A stretch of DNA of 20,101 bases. It comes from a virus. Within the stretch, counting starts at the first letter, position 1. Each line of letters opens with the position of its first letter. The DNA is taken from the IMG/VR virus record IMGVR_UViG_3300037963_006629, positions 1-20,101 of that record. One strand, given 5' to 3'. This document shows, piece after piece, positions 1-5,107 of this stretch. Position numbers and translations under genes: made by a program. The notes under the pieces are model-generated. The model had not been told where the DNA came from. It did not search any database and worked only from the letters and a program-made list of their open reading frames with translations.

Positions 1-168
1 TTCATAATGAAGTGCGCTTCCGATGACAATCATACCATACCTATCAAGGTAGATTGCCTCACTATTGTTGTCTGCATTATCTGATTCAAGTACAGATTTA
101 AACAACCGCATAGATGCGGAAACGAAATCGATTTTTTTGATGGAGTTTTTCATAGTTTTGGGTGTCAT
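1..168 (-). CDS. Hypothetical protein, N-terminal 56 residues (runs off the window)
   Basis: An open frame of 56 codons begins with ATG at 166-168 and continues without a stop past base 1, so only the N-terminus is visible. The peptide begins MTPKTMKNSIKKIDF and later contains EAIYLDRYGMIVIG. I do not recognise a family. It starts Lys-rich and becomes mixed, with no signal peptide or membrane segment. A second in-frame ATG lies five codons in. The frame stays open upstream for about 30 codons but has no ATG there. No clear Shine-Dalgarno sequence precedes the start. The gene lies behind a sigma70-like promoter (290-318) and a duplicated leader, with a late-promoter-like motif at 185-193, so it may be transcribed both early and late. 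The reading frame is fairly certain; the function is unknown. Confidence 0.6.
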   Translation of the reverse strand, partial: MTPKTMKNSIKKIDFVSASMRLFKSVLESDNADNNSEAIYLDRYGMIVIGSALHYE

Positions 169-279
169 AGCGAGAAGTAATTTACATTTATAGTGTTTTC
201 TAGGAACTTCTTTTGCTAAGAAGAATAAAGCGGAAGGTAAGTTTTTTATCCGAAAAAGTTTTTAGGAACCTTCTTTGCT
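169..279 (-). repeat. Degenerate tandem duplication in the 5' leader of the edge gene
   Basis: This is the gene-free leader before the partial CDS. On the minus strand, 279-229 and 217-169 align by eye. Both units begin AGCAAA, continue through (G)TTCCTA and an A-rich middle, and end in a CTTCCGCT / CTTCTCGCT block. They are separated by 11 bases, and the second unit abuts the start codon. By eye about two thirds of positions match. It could be a duplicated regulatory leader or the decayed remnant of a duplicated gene start. The 7-base core motif CTATAAAT occurs only in the second unit. Confidence 0.45.
185..193 (-). promoter_or_regulatory. Late-promoter-like motif (CTATAAATG)
   Basis: The minus strand reads CTATAAATG, one mismatch from the T4 late promoter core TATAAATA. 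It ends 16 bases before the ATG of the partial gene. T4-like phages place this motif just upstream of late genes, where gp55-type sigma recognises it. The single mismatch and AT-rich surroundings keep confidence low. Confidence 0.3.
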
Positions 280-289
280 TTGTCTGACA

Positions 290-318
290 AGCATACCAGT
301 GATGGTGCTGACTGTCAA
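290..318 (-). promoter_or_regulatory. Sigma70-like promoter after the tRNA genes
   Basis: On the minus strand a perfect -35 box TTGACA (313-318) is followed by a 17-base spacer and TATGCT (290-295), which matches TATAAT at four of six positions. The -35 box starts one base past the 3' end of the tRNA-Met gene. The predicted transcript would begin near 283 and run through the duplicated leader into the partial gene. The spacing and -35 box equal those of the perfect promoter at 882-910, which supports a common early-promoter type read by host RNA polymerase. Confidence 0.5.
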
Positions 319-319
319 G

Positions 320-392
320 TGCTTCCTGAGAGGATCGAACTCTCCTTAGGCAAATTATGAGTTTGCTGCATTCACCAGATTGCTAAGGAAGC
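320..392 (-). tRNA. tRNA with CAU anticodon (Met, or Ile2)
   Basis: The 73-base minus-strand sequence folds as a standard class I tRNA. The acceptor is GCTTCCT/AGGAAGC with discriminator A. A three-pair D stem GCA/TGC carries a GG-containing loop. The anticodon stem GCAAA/TTTGC encloses the 7-base loop CTCATAA, which gives anticodon CAT. The variable loop is five bases, and the T arm is GAGAG-TTCGATC-CTCTC. The 3' CCA is not encoded. The CAU anticodon could be elongator Met or lysidine-modified Ile2; this cannot be settled by eye. It lies three bases after a second tRNA gene and was probably transcribed with it. Confidence 0.88.
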
Positions 393-395
393 AAA

Positions 396-483
396 TACTC
401 GTGGATGGATTCGAACCATCTCAAAGCCTCTAATCTGGAGGAAAAGGTTTATAAAACCTCTCTGACTACCAAGTCTCACGAGC
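396..483 (-). tRNA. Class II tRNA with long variable arm, isotype uncertain
   Basis: The 88-base minus-strand sequence has an acceptor GCTCGTG/CACGAGT (first pair G-U) with discriminator A. It has a GAC/GTC D stem with a GG loop, a T arm GATGG-TTCGAAT-CCATC, and a long variable arm whose stem CCTC/GAGG closes loop CAGATTA. The length and variable arm are class II (Leu, Ser or Tyr). The anticodon arm is odd: the best 7-base loop, TTTATAA closed by GAGGT/ACCTT, gives TAT, an Ile anticodon that does not fit class II. Leu(UAA) is possible only with a shifted or altered loop. No CCA is encoded. It is a real tRNA-like gene, but isotype and functionality are open. Confidence 0.7.
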
Positions 484-494
484 AGATGATGAAA

Positions 495-668
495 TTACTG
501 AGCTTCGTTATTTTGCTCTGTATATATTCGTATAATTTCATCATCGGCAGGCATCATTACTGCTGCCTGTCCATCTTCTTTGACTATACCTATTGTTTCT
601 CCATCTTCTACTCTTTTAAAGAGTTCATCAAAGTTCTCTTCCCATTCTTTTATTGTGAAAATCTCCAT
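495..668 (-). CDS. Small Phd/YefM-like (antitoxin-fold) protein, 57 residues
   Basis: The start is ATG at 666-668, preceded by a strong ribosome binding site (GGAGGTG, about three bases before the ATG). The TGA of the preceding gene is directly adjacent to this ATG, which implies translational coupling. The peptide starts MEIFTIKEWEENFDELF and contains GETIGIVKEDGQAAV and MPADDEIIRIY. The pattern of an N-terminal helix, 've-G-et-i-gI..dG..aV..p.dde' strands and a short charged tail resembles the N-terminal DNA-binding half of Phd/YefM antitoxins, at near-minimal length. No toxin gene adjoins it: its neighbours are another small acidic protein and tRNAs. It may act as a stand-alone regulator or inhibit a host toxin. 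The family call is by resemblance only. It is probably expressed early from the promoter at 882-910. Confidence 0.75.
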   Translation of the reverse strand: MEIFTIKEWEENFDELFKRVEDGETIGIVKEDGQAAVMMPADDEIIRIYTEQNNEAQ

Positions 669-857
669 TCACACCTCCAAAGGTTCAGCATAGAATAGTG
701 CATCGTCAGGACAAGACTCACGAATTACTTTGAGAGTATTTATGAACTGGTCAACAGTGTCGCAAACAATATCTTTGGTGTCTCCTTCACTAGAATAAAG
801 ATAAATTGTGCGTCTGGTAGGGTCTACAACACAACGTGTGAGAAACTCGTCTTGCAT
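669..857 (-). CDS. Small conserved-looking acidic protein, 62 residues (start revised)
   Basis: The chosen start is the ATG at 855-857 (MQDEFLTRCVVDPTRRTIYL...). The frame extends upstream to ATGs at 893 and 995, but a perfect sigma70 promoter occupies 882-910. Its predicted start site (about 875) lies downstream of both those ATGs, so an mRNA from it can only use the ATG at 857. That ATG has AAGG about seven bases upstream. The product is acidic, with a VVDPTRRTIYLYSSEGD strand-rich segment and a helical CDTVDQFINTLKVI segment; there are no membrane segments. I recognise it as resembling small unassigned cyanophage proteins and know no function. Its stop TGA is directly followed by the start of the Phd/YefM-like gene. 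Initiation at 893 remains possible from read-through late transcripts. Confidence 0.7.
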   Translation of the reverse strand: MQDEFLTRCVVDPTRRTIYLYSSEGDTKDIVCDTVDQFINTLKVIRESCPDDALFYAEPLEV

Positions 858-881
858 GGTGCCTTGGTTGTTTACCTTGTT

Positions 882-910
882 ATTATAGGGCATCTGAGTG
901 CTGGTGTCAA
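882..910 (-). promoter_or_regulatory. Perfect sigma70-type promoter (TTGACA-17-TATAAT)
   Basis: On the minus strand TTGACA (905-910) and TATAAT (882-887) are separated by exactly 17 bases (888-904). This is the full bacterial housekeeping consensus with optimal spacing. Transcription would start near 875, giving an approximately 18-base leader before the ATG at 857. It sits just downstream of the last oxygenase gene (stop at 937), so it marks the border between the structural/oxygenase cluster and the small-gene/tRNA unit. Early genes of T4-like phages are read from such strong host-type promoters. Confidence 0.85.
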
Positions 911-936
911 GTGTGCCGGTTTGGGAGGTGTCCTCT

Positions 937-1536
937 TTATCCAAATGTAAACCATCCAGTAAGAATGTATTTTGGTATATCTCCATGAACAACATTTCCT
1001 CTGTGAGTATGAGTATAAGATGCAGGAAATAAGATTGCGGTATTTTCTTGAGGAGGTATTCTTTCTCTTTGATATAATAATTCAGTTTCTCCTGCAGATT
1101 CTATTGTATTCAAATACATAATATAAGTAAGAACTCTATATGGTTCTGTATATGAGTGTTCAAAATGCCATACATGATATCCTCCTCCGGGATTTGTTTT
1201 CTGCATCTTATACATAGAACAATTTAAATTCACATTCTGTAAGATGGAATATTCTGCAGTATATAAATCAAAGCAATTTTGGAGGGCATTACTAATAATA
1301 TCAAAACTATATGTATCATTAAAAGCTCCAATCTGAGATCTATGATTTGTATAATCTATGAAAGTATACTGATCTTCTTTATTAAGTTTAGATGCTTTTT
1401 CATCATCCTGCCTATTACAAACTCTTCCGTAAGAACAGAGAGTATCAAATTCAGTTATTAAATGTGAACAAAACCCCTGAGGAAAAATGTTTTGGTAAAA
1501 TCCAATATGATTATGATATCTTTCTGTTATTTGCAT
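937..1536 (-). CDS. 2OG-Fe(II) oxygenase-like protein with HxE metal motif
   Basis: This 199-residue protein has a double-stranded beta-helix core typical of 2-oxoglutarate/Fe(II) oxygenases. The putative iron ligands are H124 and E126 in HVWHFE (HxE instead of the usual HxD) and a distal His in FPASYTHTHRGN (H176 or H178). K189-Y190 then fills the usual 2OG-binding Arg/Lys position before the final TGW strand. GETELLY at 149-155 matches the 'GGEl.f' strand. The first 110 residues are family-specific and contain several Cys. The substrate is unknown. The ATG at 1534-1536 has TAGGAA upstream, and the gene overlaps the preceding oxygenase by ten bases, so it is the last of a three-oxygenase run. 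The fold call is fairly sure; activity with Glu in place of Asp is less so. Confidence 0.78.
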   Translation of the reverse strand: MQITERYHNHIGFYQNIFPQGFCSHLITEFDTLCSYGRVCNRQDDEKASKLNKEDQYTFIDYTNHRSQIGAFNDTYSFDIISNALQNCFDLYTAEYSILQNVNLNCSMYKMQKTNPGGGYHVWHFEHSYTEPYRVLTYIMYLNTIESAGETELLYQRERIPPQENTAILFPASYTHTHRGNVVHGDIPKYILTGWFTFG

Positions 1537-2099
1537 GATTTCATTCCTAGATATGGTCTACCGTCATAAATGCTTTCTTTGTATTCACCGTTCTTATCGA
1601 CAAAATGAATAAAAGATTGTAAATACCATTCCTGTGTAAATCGATCTCTCCAATGATATAATTCACTTCCTTTATACAAACAAGCATCTCCAGGATTTAA
1701 TTTTATTTCAGAAATATTTTCTTTGTCTTTTGAAAAATATATTGAATTCAAATCTCCTTCATTTCCCAAAGCAATCGTTGCCGAAATCTCACATTCTGGT
1801 CTATCTTTATGGCATTCCAATTTATCTCCTTTTTTATATAATCTGGTGTAAGAATAAGTTGGAGAAAGTTCAATACCACAAAGTTCACTTATCTTTTTTG
1901 TAGAACACTGCAATACTGTTTCCATTAACGGATCTCCATAAAAAGAATATCCAAACGGTGCCTGGTGATCTGATAATTCTGCTTTGCCTGACATGATACA
2001 CAAATAAAAATATTGCTCAATGAATTTTAAAAAATTTTCTTCAATAAAATTCGGAATTACAAGATATCCATTTTTCTTAAAAAACGTTGAATCTGTCAT
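1527..2099 (-). CDS. 2OG-Fe(II) oxygenase-like protein (HKDR type)
   Basis: This 190-residue protein starts MTDSTFFKKNGYLVIPNF, a phytanoyl-CoA-dioxygenase-like opening. The metal motif is H97-K98-D99 within CHKDRPECEIS; the distal His is probably H149 in ELYHWRD after the 'LNPGDACLY' turn. Y159 and Q161 lie where the co-substrate end is expected, though no clear 2OG-binding Arg was pinned down. I chose the ATG at 2097-2099 because it forms an ATGA overlap with the stop of the preceding oxygenase. The frame opens eight codons earlier at 2123, which would give a longer overlap. The sequence is clearly different from both neighbouring oxygenases, so this is not a recent duplication. The substrate is unknown; it could be a protein residue, a nucleobase or a small molecule. 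Confidence 0.78.
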   Translation of the reverse strand: MTDSTFFKKNGYLVIPNFIEENFLKFIEQYFYLCIMSGKAELSDHQAPFGYSFYGDPLMETVLQCSTKKISELCGIELSPTYSYTRLYKKGDKLECHKDRPECEISATIALGNEGDLNSIYFSKDKENISEIKLNPGDACLYKGSELYHWRDRFTQEWYLQSFIHFVDKNGEYKESIYDGRPYLGMKSCK

Positions 2100-2746
2100 C
2101 TCAATAAACTCCCATGAACCCAAGAAACTAAAGTATATCTTTTACCCGAAGTTACTGGCGTTACTTCGTGAAGAATATGTGAAGGAAAACTAATCACCAA
2201 ACCTCTTTTCTTAGGAATTCTAATTGGATCATTAGAAGTATGCAATAAAATTTCACCTCCCTCATACATGGAAGGATCTGAAAGTTGAATTATAAGAGAC
2301 AATTTTCTTTTTACAGGCAAATTATGAGATTCACCATCTAAATGTTTAGTATAACACCCATTTTCTTTTGAATCATAATATGTAAATTGCATATTTTCAA
2401 TATAATCTAAATCATAATTCCAGTATTTTTCATTGAGATAGTTGATGTGAGCAGTCATCCTTTCATATACCCAAGAAGTCATAGAATTAGGAGTAAGAAA
2501 TGATGTTTTAGATCTTCTTATATGTGATATATCTCGCAAATTTCCAGACACGCTAGCATTTTTCAATCCAAATCTAATTCCAATGTTTATAATGTTCTCC
2601 AATTCATTATTATTGAAAATATTATCGTATTGAGTGTAAATTTGATTTGGTGAAGTTTTTAGATGCCACCTGTCTCCCCACTCCTCAAAAACTGGATCAA
2701 TTAAGGAGTCAAAGGTTTCATCGTAAGAAAAATATTTAGATATCAT
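2096..2746 (-). CDS. Prolyl-4-hydroxylase-like 2OG-Fe(II) oxygenase
   Basis: This 216-residue protein has the full P4H-type signature. IRRSKTSFL (77-84) is the usual substrate-side motif. H135-L136-D137 gives the HxD iron pair, GGEILL (163-168) is the core strand, and FPSHILHEVTPV carries distal H193. K202-R203-Y204 supplies the 2OG-binding Arg, followed by the closing VSWVHG strand. Such enzymes use O2 and 2-oxoglutarate to hydroxylate, most often proline in proteins; the substrate here is not shown by sequence. The start ATG at 2744-2746 overlaps the preceding gene by 11 bases, and the stop overlaps the next gene as ATGA. The position four genes after a fibre rich in Asn-Pro-Gly makes that fibre a candidate substrate (inference). 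Confidence 0.88.
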   Translation of the reverse strand: MISKYFSYDETFDSLIDPVFEEWGDRWHLKTSPNQIYTQYDNIFNNNELENIINIGIRFGLKNASVSGNLRDISHIRRSKTSFLTPNSMTSWVYERMTAHINYLNEKYWNYDLDYIENMQFTYYDSKENGCYTKHLDGESHNLPVKRKLSLIIQLSDPSMYEGGEILLHTSNDPIRIPKKRGLVISFPSHILHEVTPVTSGKRYTLVSWVHGSLLR

Positions 2747-3293
2747 AATTTTGTTGAGTCAATTCATATACACTATTGCAGTTATCAATCATTTCATAAT
2801 ATCTTACTCTTTTATTATAATTGTCTCCTTCAATTTTGTCAAGGTGTTCAAAAATTTCTCGTACACCATAAAAATCAAATGTTCTTACTTTATCACTACA
2901 TTTAATCTTCATTGTTACTGATTCACTAATTAAAGTTTTTAAGAATTTGGAGTAAAGAACTTTTCTTGTTTCTTCATCAATCAATACAAAATAATTTCTA
3001 TATTTAATTTTGGTGATTAATAATTGTCTAAAAAAATTATATACTTCTTTTTTTAACTCACTTTTTATTCTCAAGAAATTATCTTTAGTTGATCTATATT
3101 TTTGAATTTCTTCCGATTTAAAATTAATCCATCCTGTATTCTTATGTTCAGACCATGAGAGATCTCTCAACTGCTCGTCGGATAAATTGTTTAAACCGCA
3201 AATATTACTCCAATCTTTGGGAAGTAATTCAAAATTACCGAGAAATAGTTTTTTGTTAGTGTCAACTCTAATATAGTAATTATCAAACTTCAT
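2736..3293 (-). CDS. Hypothetical protein, possible fibre-associated accessory protein
   Basis: This 185-residue protein is read from the ATG at 3291-3293 (MKFDNYYIRVDTNKKLFLGNF). In-frame ATGs at 3296 and 3305 could add one to four residues, and none has a clear ribosome binding site. No family is recognised with confidence. The N-terminus (YIRVDTNKKLFLGNFELLPKDW) followed by GLNNLSDEQLRDLSW resembles the opening of small proteins encoded beside phage tail fibres, some of which are assembly chaperones. The middle is Lys- and Tyr-rich and mostly helical, ending in IDNCNSVYELTQQNYDI. It overlaps both its upstream (3283) and downstream (2746) neighbours, so it belongs to the same transcript as the fibre and oxygenase genes. 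Confidence 0.7.
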   Translation of the reverse strand: MKFDNYYIRVDTNKKLFLGNFELLPKDWSNICGLNNLSDEQLRDLSWSEHKNTGWINFKSEEIQKYRSTKDNFLRIKSELKKEVYNFFRQLLITKIKYRNYFVLIDEETRKVLYSKFLKTLISESVTMKIKCSDKVRTFDFYGVREIFEHLDKIEGDNYNKRVRYYEMIDNCNSVYELTQQNYDI

Positions 3294-3717
3294 CATCAGA
3301 ATCATCTACTGGATTTAGTTCTTTAAAGATTCCACCTTCTTTTAATTTCTTTAATCTATTTCTTTTATCTGCAGTCAATTGCCATGGAGCAGAACCCATC
3401 CATGTAATTTCATCTGGATTACTCAAATCCCAACTTCTCCAAGAAGAAAAGTCATTTCTAGGTCTTATTGCAACTTCTAATCCGATAGATTCTGATAATG
3501 TTCTGATAAACTCTACGACTTCAACTGGTTGCATTTGATGCCACATACTATTAGAATTTGATCTCATTATAATTTCAGTAATTCCTCCTGTTGCACTTCC
3601 AACACAGATAGAATTTGCACGTTCATCCATCATTTTTTTTGATTTTAATCTTGCCTTCCTATCAAGTAATTCCTCTTCCAACTCAAGTTCTTTTATTTTT
3701 TTAGAAGTATCAGACAT
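3283..3717 (-). CDS. Hypothetical protein with N-terminal coiled coil
   Basis: This 144-residue protein begins MSDTSKKIKELELEEELL. Residues 5-35 form a highly charged Lys/Glu/Leu heptad-like helix, probably a coiled coil. The rest contains SMWHQMQPVEVVEFI, a Trp-rich SSWRSWDL stretch and a charged acidic tail ending DDSDDEV. No enzyme motif or membrane segment is visible. It looks like a small cyanophage virion or assembly protein, but I cannot name the family. The ATG at 3715-3717 is unambiguous, lies 24 bases after the preceding stop and about 21 bases after a late-promoter-like motif at 3739-3746. Confidence 0.72.
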   Translation of the reverse strand: MSDTSKKIKELELEEELLDRKARLKSKKMMDERANSICVGSATGGITEIIMRSNSNSMWHQMQPVEVVEFIRTLSESIGLEVAIRPRNDFSSWRSWDLSNPDEITWMGSAPWQLTADKRNRLKKLKEGGIFKELNPVDDSDDEV

Positions 3718-3738
3718 TTAACAAAAAATAAATTACAT

Positions 3739-3746
3739 AATTTATA
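3739..3746 (-). promoter_or_regulatory. Late-promoter-like motif (TATAAATT)
   Basis: The minus strand reads TATAAATT, seven of eight positions of the T4 late core TATAAATA. It overlaps the stop codon of the gene at 3742-4092 and lies about 21 bases before the next ATG, the usual spacing. The only clear intergenic gap in this part of the cluster occurs here. The AT-rich context makes a chance match possible. Confidence 0.4.
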
Positions 3747-4092
3747 TATCAACTAATTTCCATTGATTATTTTCTGAAAGATATTGATATTTTTTTCCAT
3801 CATTATTAATATCATATAAAATATTTGGGTTAGGACTCCATTCATAATTTTCATTTAGTGAATAAGATTCATCCGGTTTTTCTGGAACAAATGCATTTAT
3901 TTCTTCATCAAAAAAATCTCCAATGTTTGGCATATTATTAAAAATTATTTCCCCATCGATCATTACTAAAAGAACACAATCTGTTCCAACTAAAGATTCA
4001 GGACAAAAATCTTCTGAATTACGTTGAAATCCAATACTAATATTAATAACTTGATTATTTTGATCTAGCAGTGCTGAATATGTTTGTATCAT
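3742..4092 (-). CDS. Small fibre-associated protein (cyanophage 'NxGDxFDEEINAFVPxKP' type)
   Basis: This 116-residue protein begins MIQTYSALLDQNNQVINISIG and carries NIGDFFDEEINAFVPEKPDES followed by a Trp/Asn-rich tail (YEWSPNP, NQWKLVDI). The pattern 'A.LDenn.V..vi' then 'N.G..fd...naFvppkP..sw.l......W' is one I associate with small proteins encoded next to tail fibres in marine cyanophages. Their role is not established; assembly chaperone or minor virion protein are both plausible. It starts inside the stop codon of the glycine-rich fibre gene (ATGA overlap), so translation is coupled to that gene and it may assist its folding (inference). Confidence 0.72.
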   Translation of the reverse strand: MIQTYSALLDQNNQVINISIGFQRNSEDFCPESLVGTDCVLLVMIDGEIIFNNMPNIGDFFDEEINAFVPEKPDESYSLNENYEWSPNPNILYDINNDGKKYQYLSENNQWKLVDI

Positions 4093-5105
4093 TGCGGGAA
4101 CCAGGTAATTGTTACAAAACCTCCGGGAGGGACTGTAATAGGATAATTTACAGATTGATCTATTGATACTGTTGGTATTGTAGTAGGAGTTGCATTTTGA
4201 CCAGCACCTCCATTATTCGAATTACCACCAGAACCGGGATTACCAGGATTACCGGAACTACCACCACCGCCACCAGATCCAAATCCTCCTCCACCTCCTC
4301 CTCCACCACCTGTACCATTACCATTTGAAGGTGTTCCACCACCTCCACCTTCTCCACCATTAGTAGCACCATTTCCACCATTCCCTCCAGCATCAGGTCC
4401 CGGAGCACTCACTCCTCTGTTTCCAGAATTTCCTCCAATATTTCCTCCTCCACCACCATTCCCTGAAGATTCATCATCACCTCCGTTTCCTCCTCCACCA
4501 CCATTTCCACGAGCACCACCACCTCCAGCACTACCAGGGTTTCCAGAATTCCCTGAATTACCTGGATTTCCATTTCCACGACTACCACCATTACCACCAG
4601 GAAAACTAAATCCTAATGCTGAGGATGAACCACCAATATTGCCAGGATTACCAGGATTACCAGCATTACCAGCATTACCACCACCTCCATTATTTGCATT
4701 TCCATTATTACCATTAGACCCAGGATTACCAGATTCACCACCTTGTCCAACATTACTACCGCCTGGTCGAGAACTTCCTCGACCTCCTTCTCCTCCATTT
4801 CCAGGTCCTGGAGCACTTCCTCCAGAACTACCGTCTTGGCCATTTTTTTGGCCATCACTTCCACCACCTCCACCACCTCCACCACCTCCAGAATTCCCTG
4901 AACCACCTGGATTTCCATTTCCACGACTACCACCATTACCACCATTACCAGCATTTCCAGGGTTGCCAGGATTCCCTCGACCACCTCTAGCAGTTAATTG
5001 AACAAAAGTATTTCTTTTAGGGCTAGTCCATGTACCAGGTGCATTGAATGTAATACTATTTCCCTTTACAAATGCAGGTAAATTTTTTCTAGTTATTTTT
5101 GTCAT
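4089..5105 (-). CDS. Glycine-rich tail fibre / adhesin-like protein with collagen-like stretches
   Basis: This 338-residue protein begins TFNAPGTWTSPKRNTFVQL (residues 19-37), the strand pattern of phage 'glycine-rich domain' proteins. Then come about 260 residues of mostly Gly, Asn, Ser and Pro (about 40-300), and a C-terminal cap NYPITVPPGGFVTITWFPQ. The Gly-rich part alternates poly-Gly runs with Gly-Asn-Pro and Gly-Asn-Gly triplets, and contains ten Asn-Pro-Gly motifs. Two structures fit: a polyglycine-II bundle, as in T-even gp38-type receptor-binding tips, or short collagen-like triple helices. It probably sits at a fibre tip and contacts the host (inference from composition and position after the giant fibre gene). 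An internal 57-bp repeat pair shows duplication. The stop overlaps the next ATG. There are no Cys residues. Confidence 0.8.
   Translation of the reverse strand: MTKITRKNLPAFVKGNSITFNAPGTWTSPKRNTFVQLTARGGRGNPGNPGNAGNGGNGGSRGNGNPGGSGNSGGGGGGGGGGSDGQKNGQDGSSGGSAPGPGNGGEGGRGSSRPGGSNVGQGGESGNPGSNGNNGNANNGGGGNAGNAGNPGNPGNIGGSSSALGFSFPGGNGGSRGNGNPGNSGNSGNPGSAGGGGARGNGGGGGNGGDDESSGNGGGGGNIGGNSGNRGVSAPGPDAGGNGGNGATNGGEGGGGGTPSNGNGTGGGGGGGGGFGSGGGGGSSGNPGNPGSGGNSNNGGAGQNATPTTIPTVSIDQSVNYPITVPPGGFVTITWFPQ
4543..4944. repeat. 57-bp direct repeat pair inside the glycine-rich fibre gene
   Basis: Bases 4543-4599 and 4888-4944 match except at two adjacent positions (the two middle bases at 4558-4559 versus 4903-4904). 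On the coding strand both encode GGNGGSRGNGNPG followed by (N/G)SGNSG. Because most of the gene is simple Gly codons, similarity alone is expected, but near-identity over 57 bases including third positions indicates a recent duplication or conversion. Confidence 0.8.
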
Positions 5106-5107
5106 GT

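Noticed and set aside
207-223. CTTCTT-TTGCT-AAGAAG hairpin as a terminator for the tRNA unit
   Set aside because: The stem is short and AT-rich with no run of T after it in either direction. It spans the edge of the leader repeat.
405-698. 97-codon plus-strand open frame
   Set aside because: It overlaps a tRNA and two well-supported minus-strand genes. The product is Cys/Phe/Tyr-rich nonsense and no ribosome binding site is seen.
737-744. CATAAATA on the minus strand, a match to the late motif NATAAATA
   Set aside because: It lies inside the coding sequence of the 62-residue gene (FINTL codons), about 69 bases before the next start. An 8-base AT-rich match inside a gene is weak evidence without transcript data.
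925-935. GAGG-TGT-CCTC hairpin just after the last oxygenase gene, as a terminator
   Set aside because: The stem has only four pairs and no T-run follows on the minus strand. It also lies next to the sigma70 promoter, so the palindrome may be incidental.
4160-4984. Val/Met/Glu-rich minus-strand frames inside the glycine-rich fibre gene
   Set aside because: These are frame-shifted readings of the same Gly-rich codons. The compositions are artefactual, and the main frame has coherent N- and C-terminal domains.
4639-5001. Proline-rich 120-codon open frame on the plus strand
   Set aside because: It is the complement of Gly codons (GGN versus NCC) of the glycine-rich fibre. It has no ribosome binding site, opposite orientation to everything else, and a low-complexity product.
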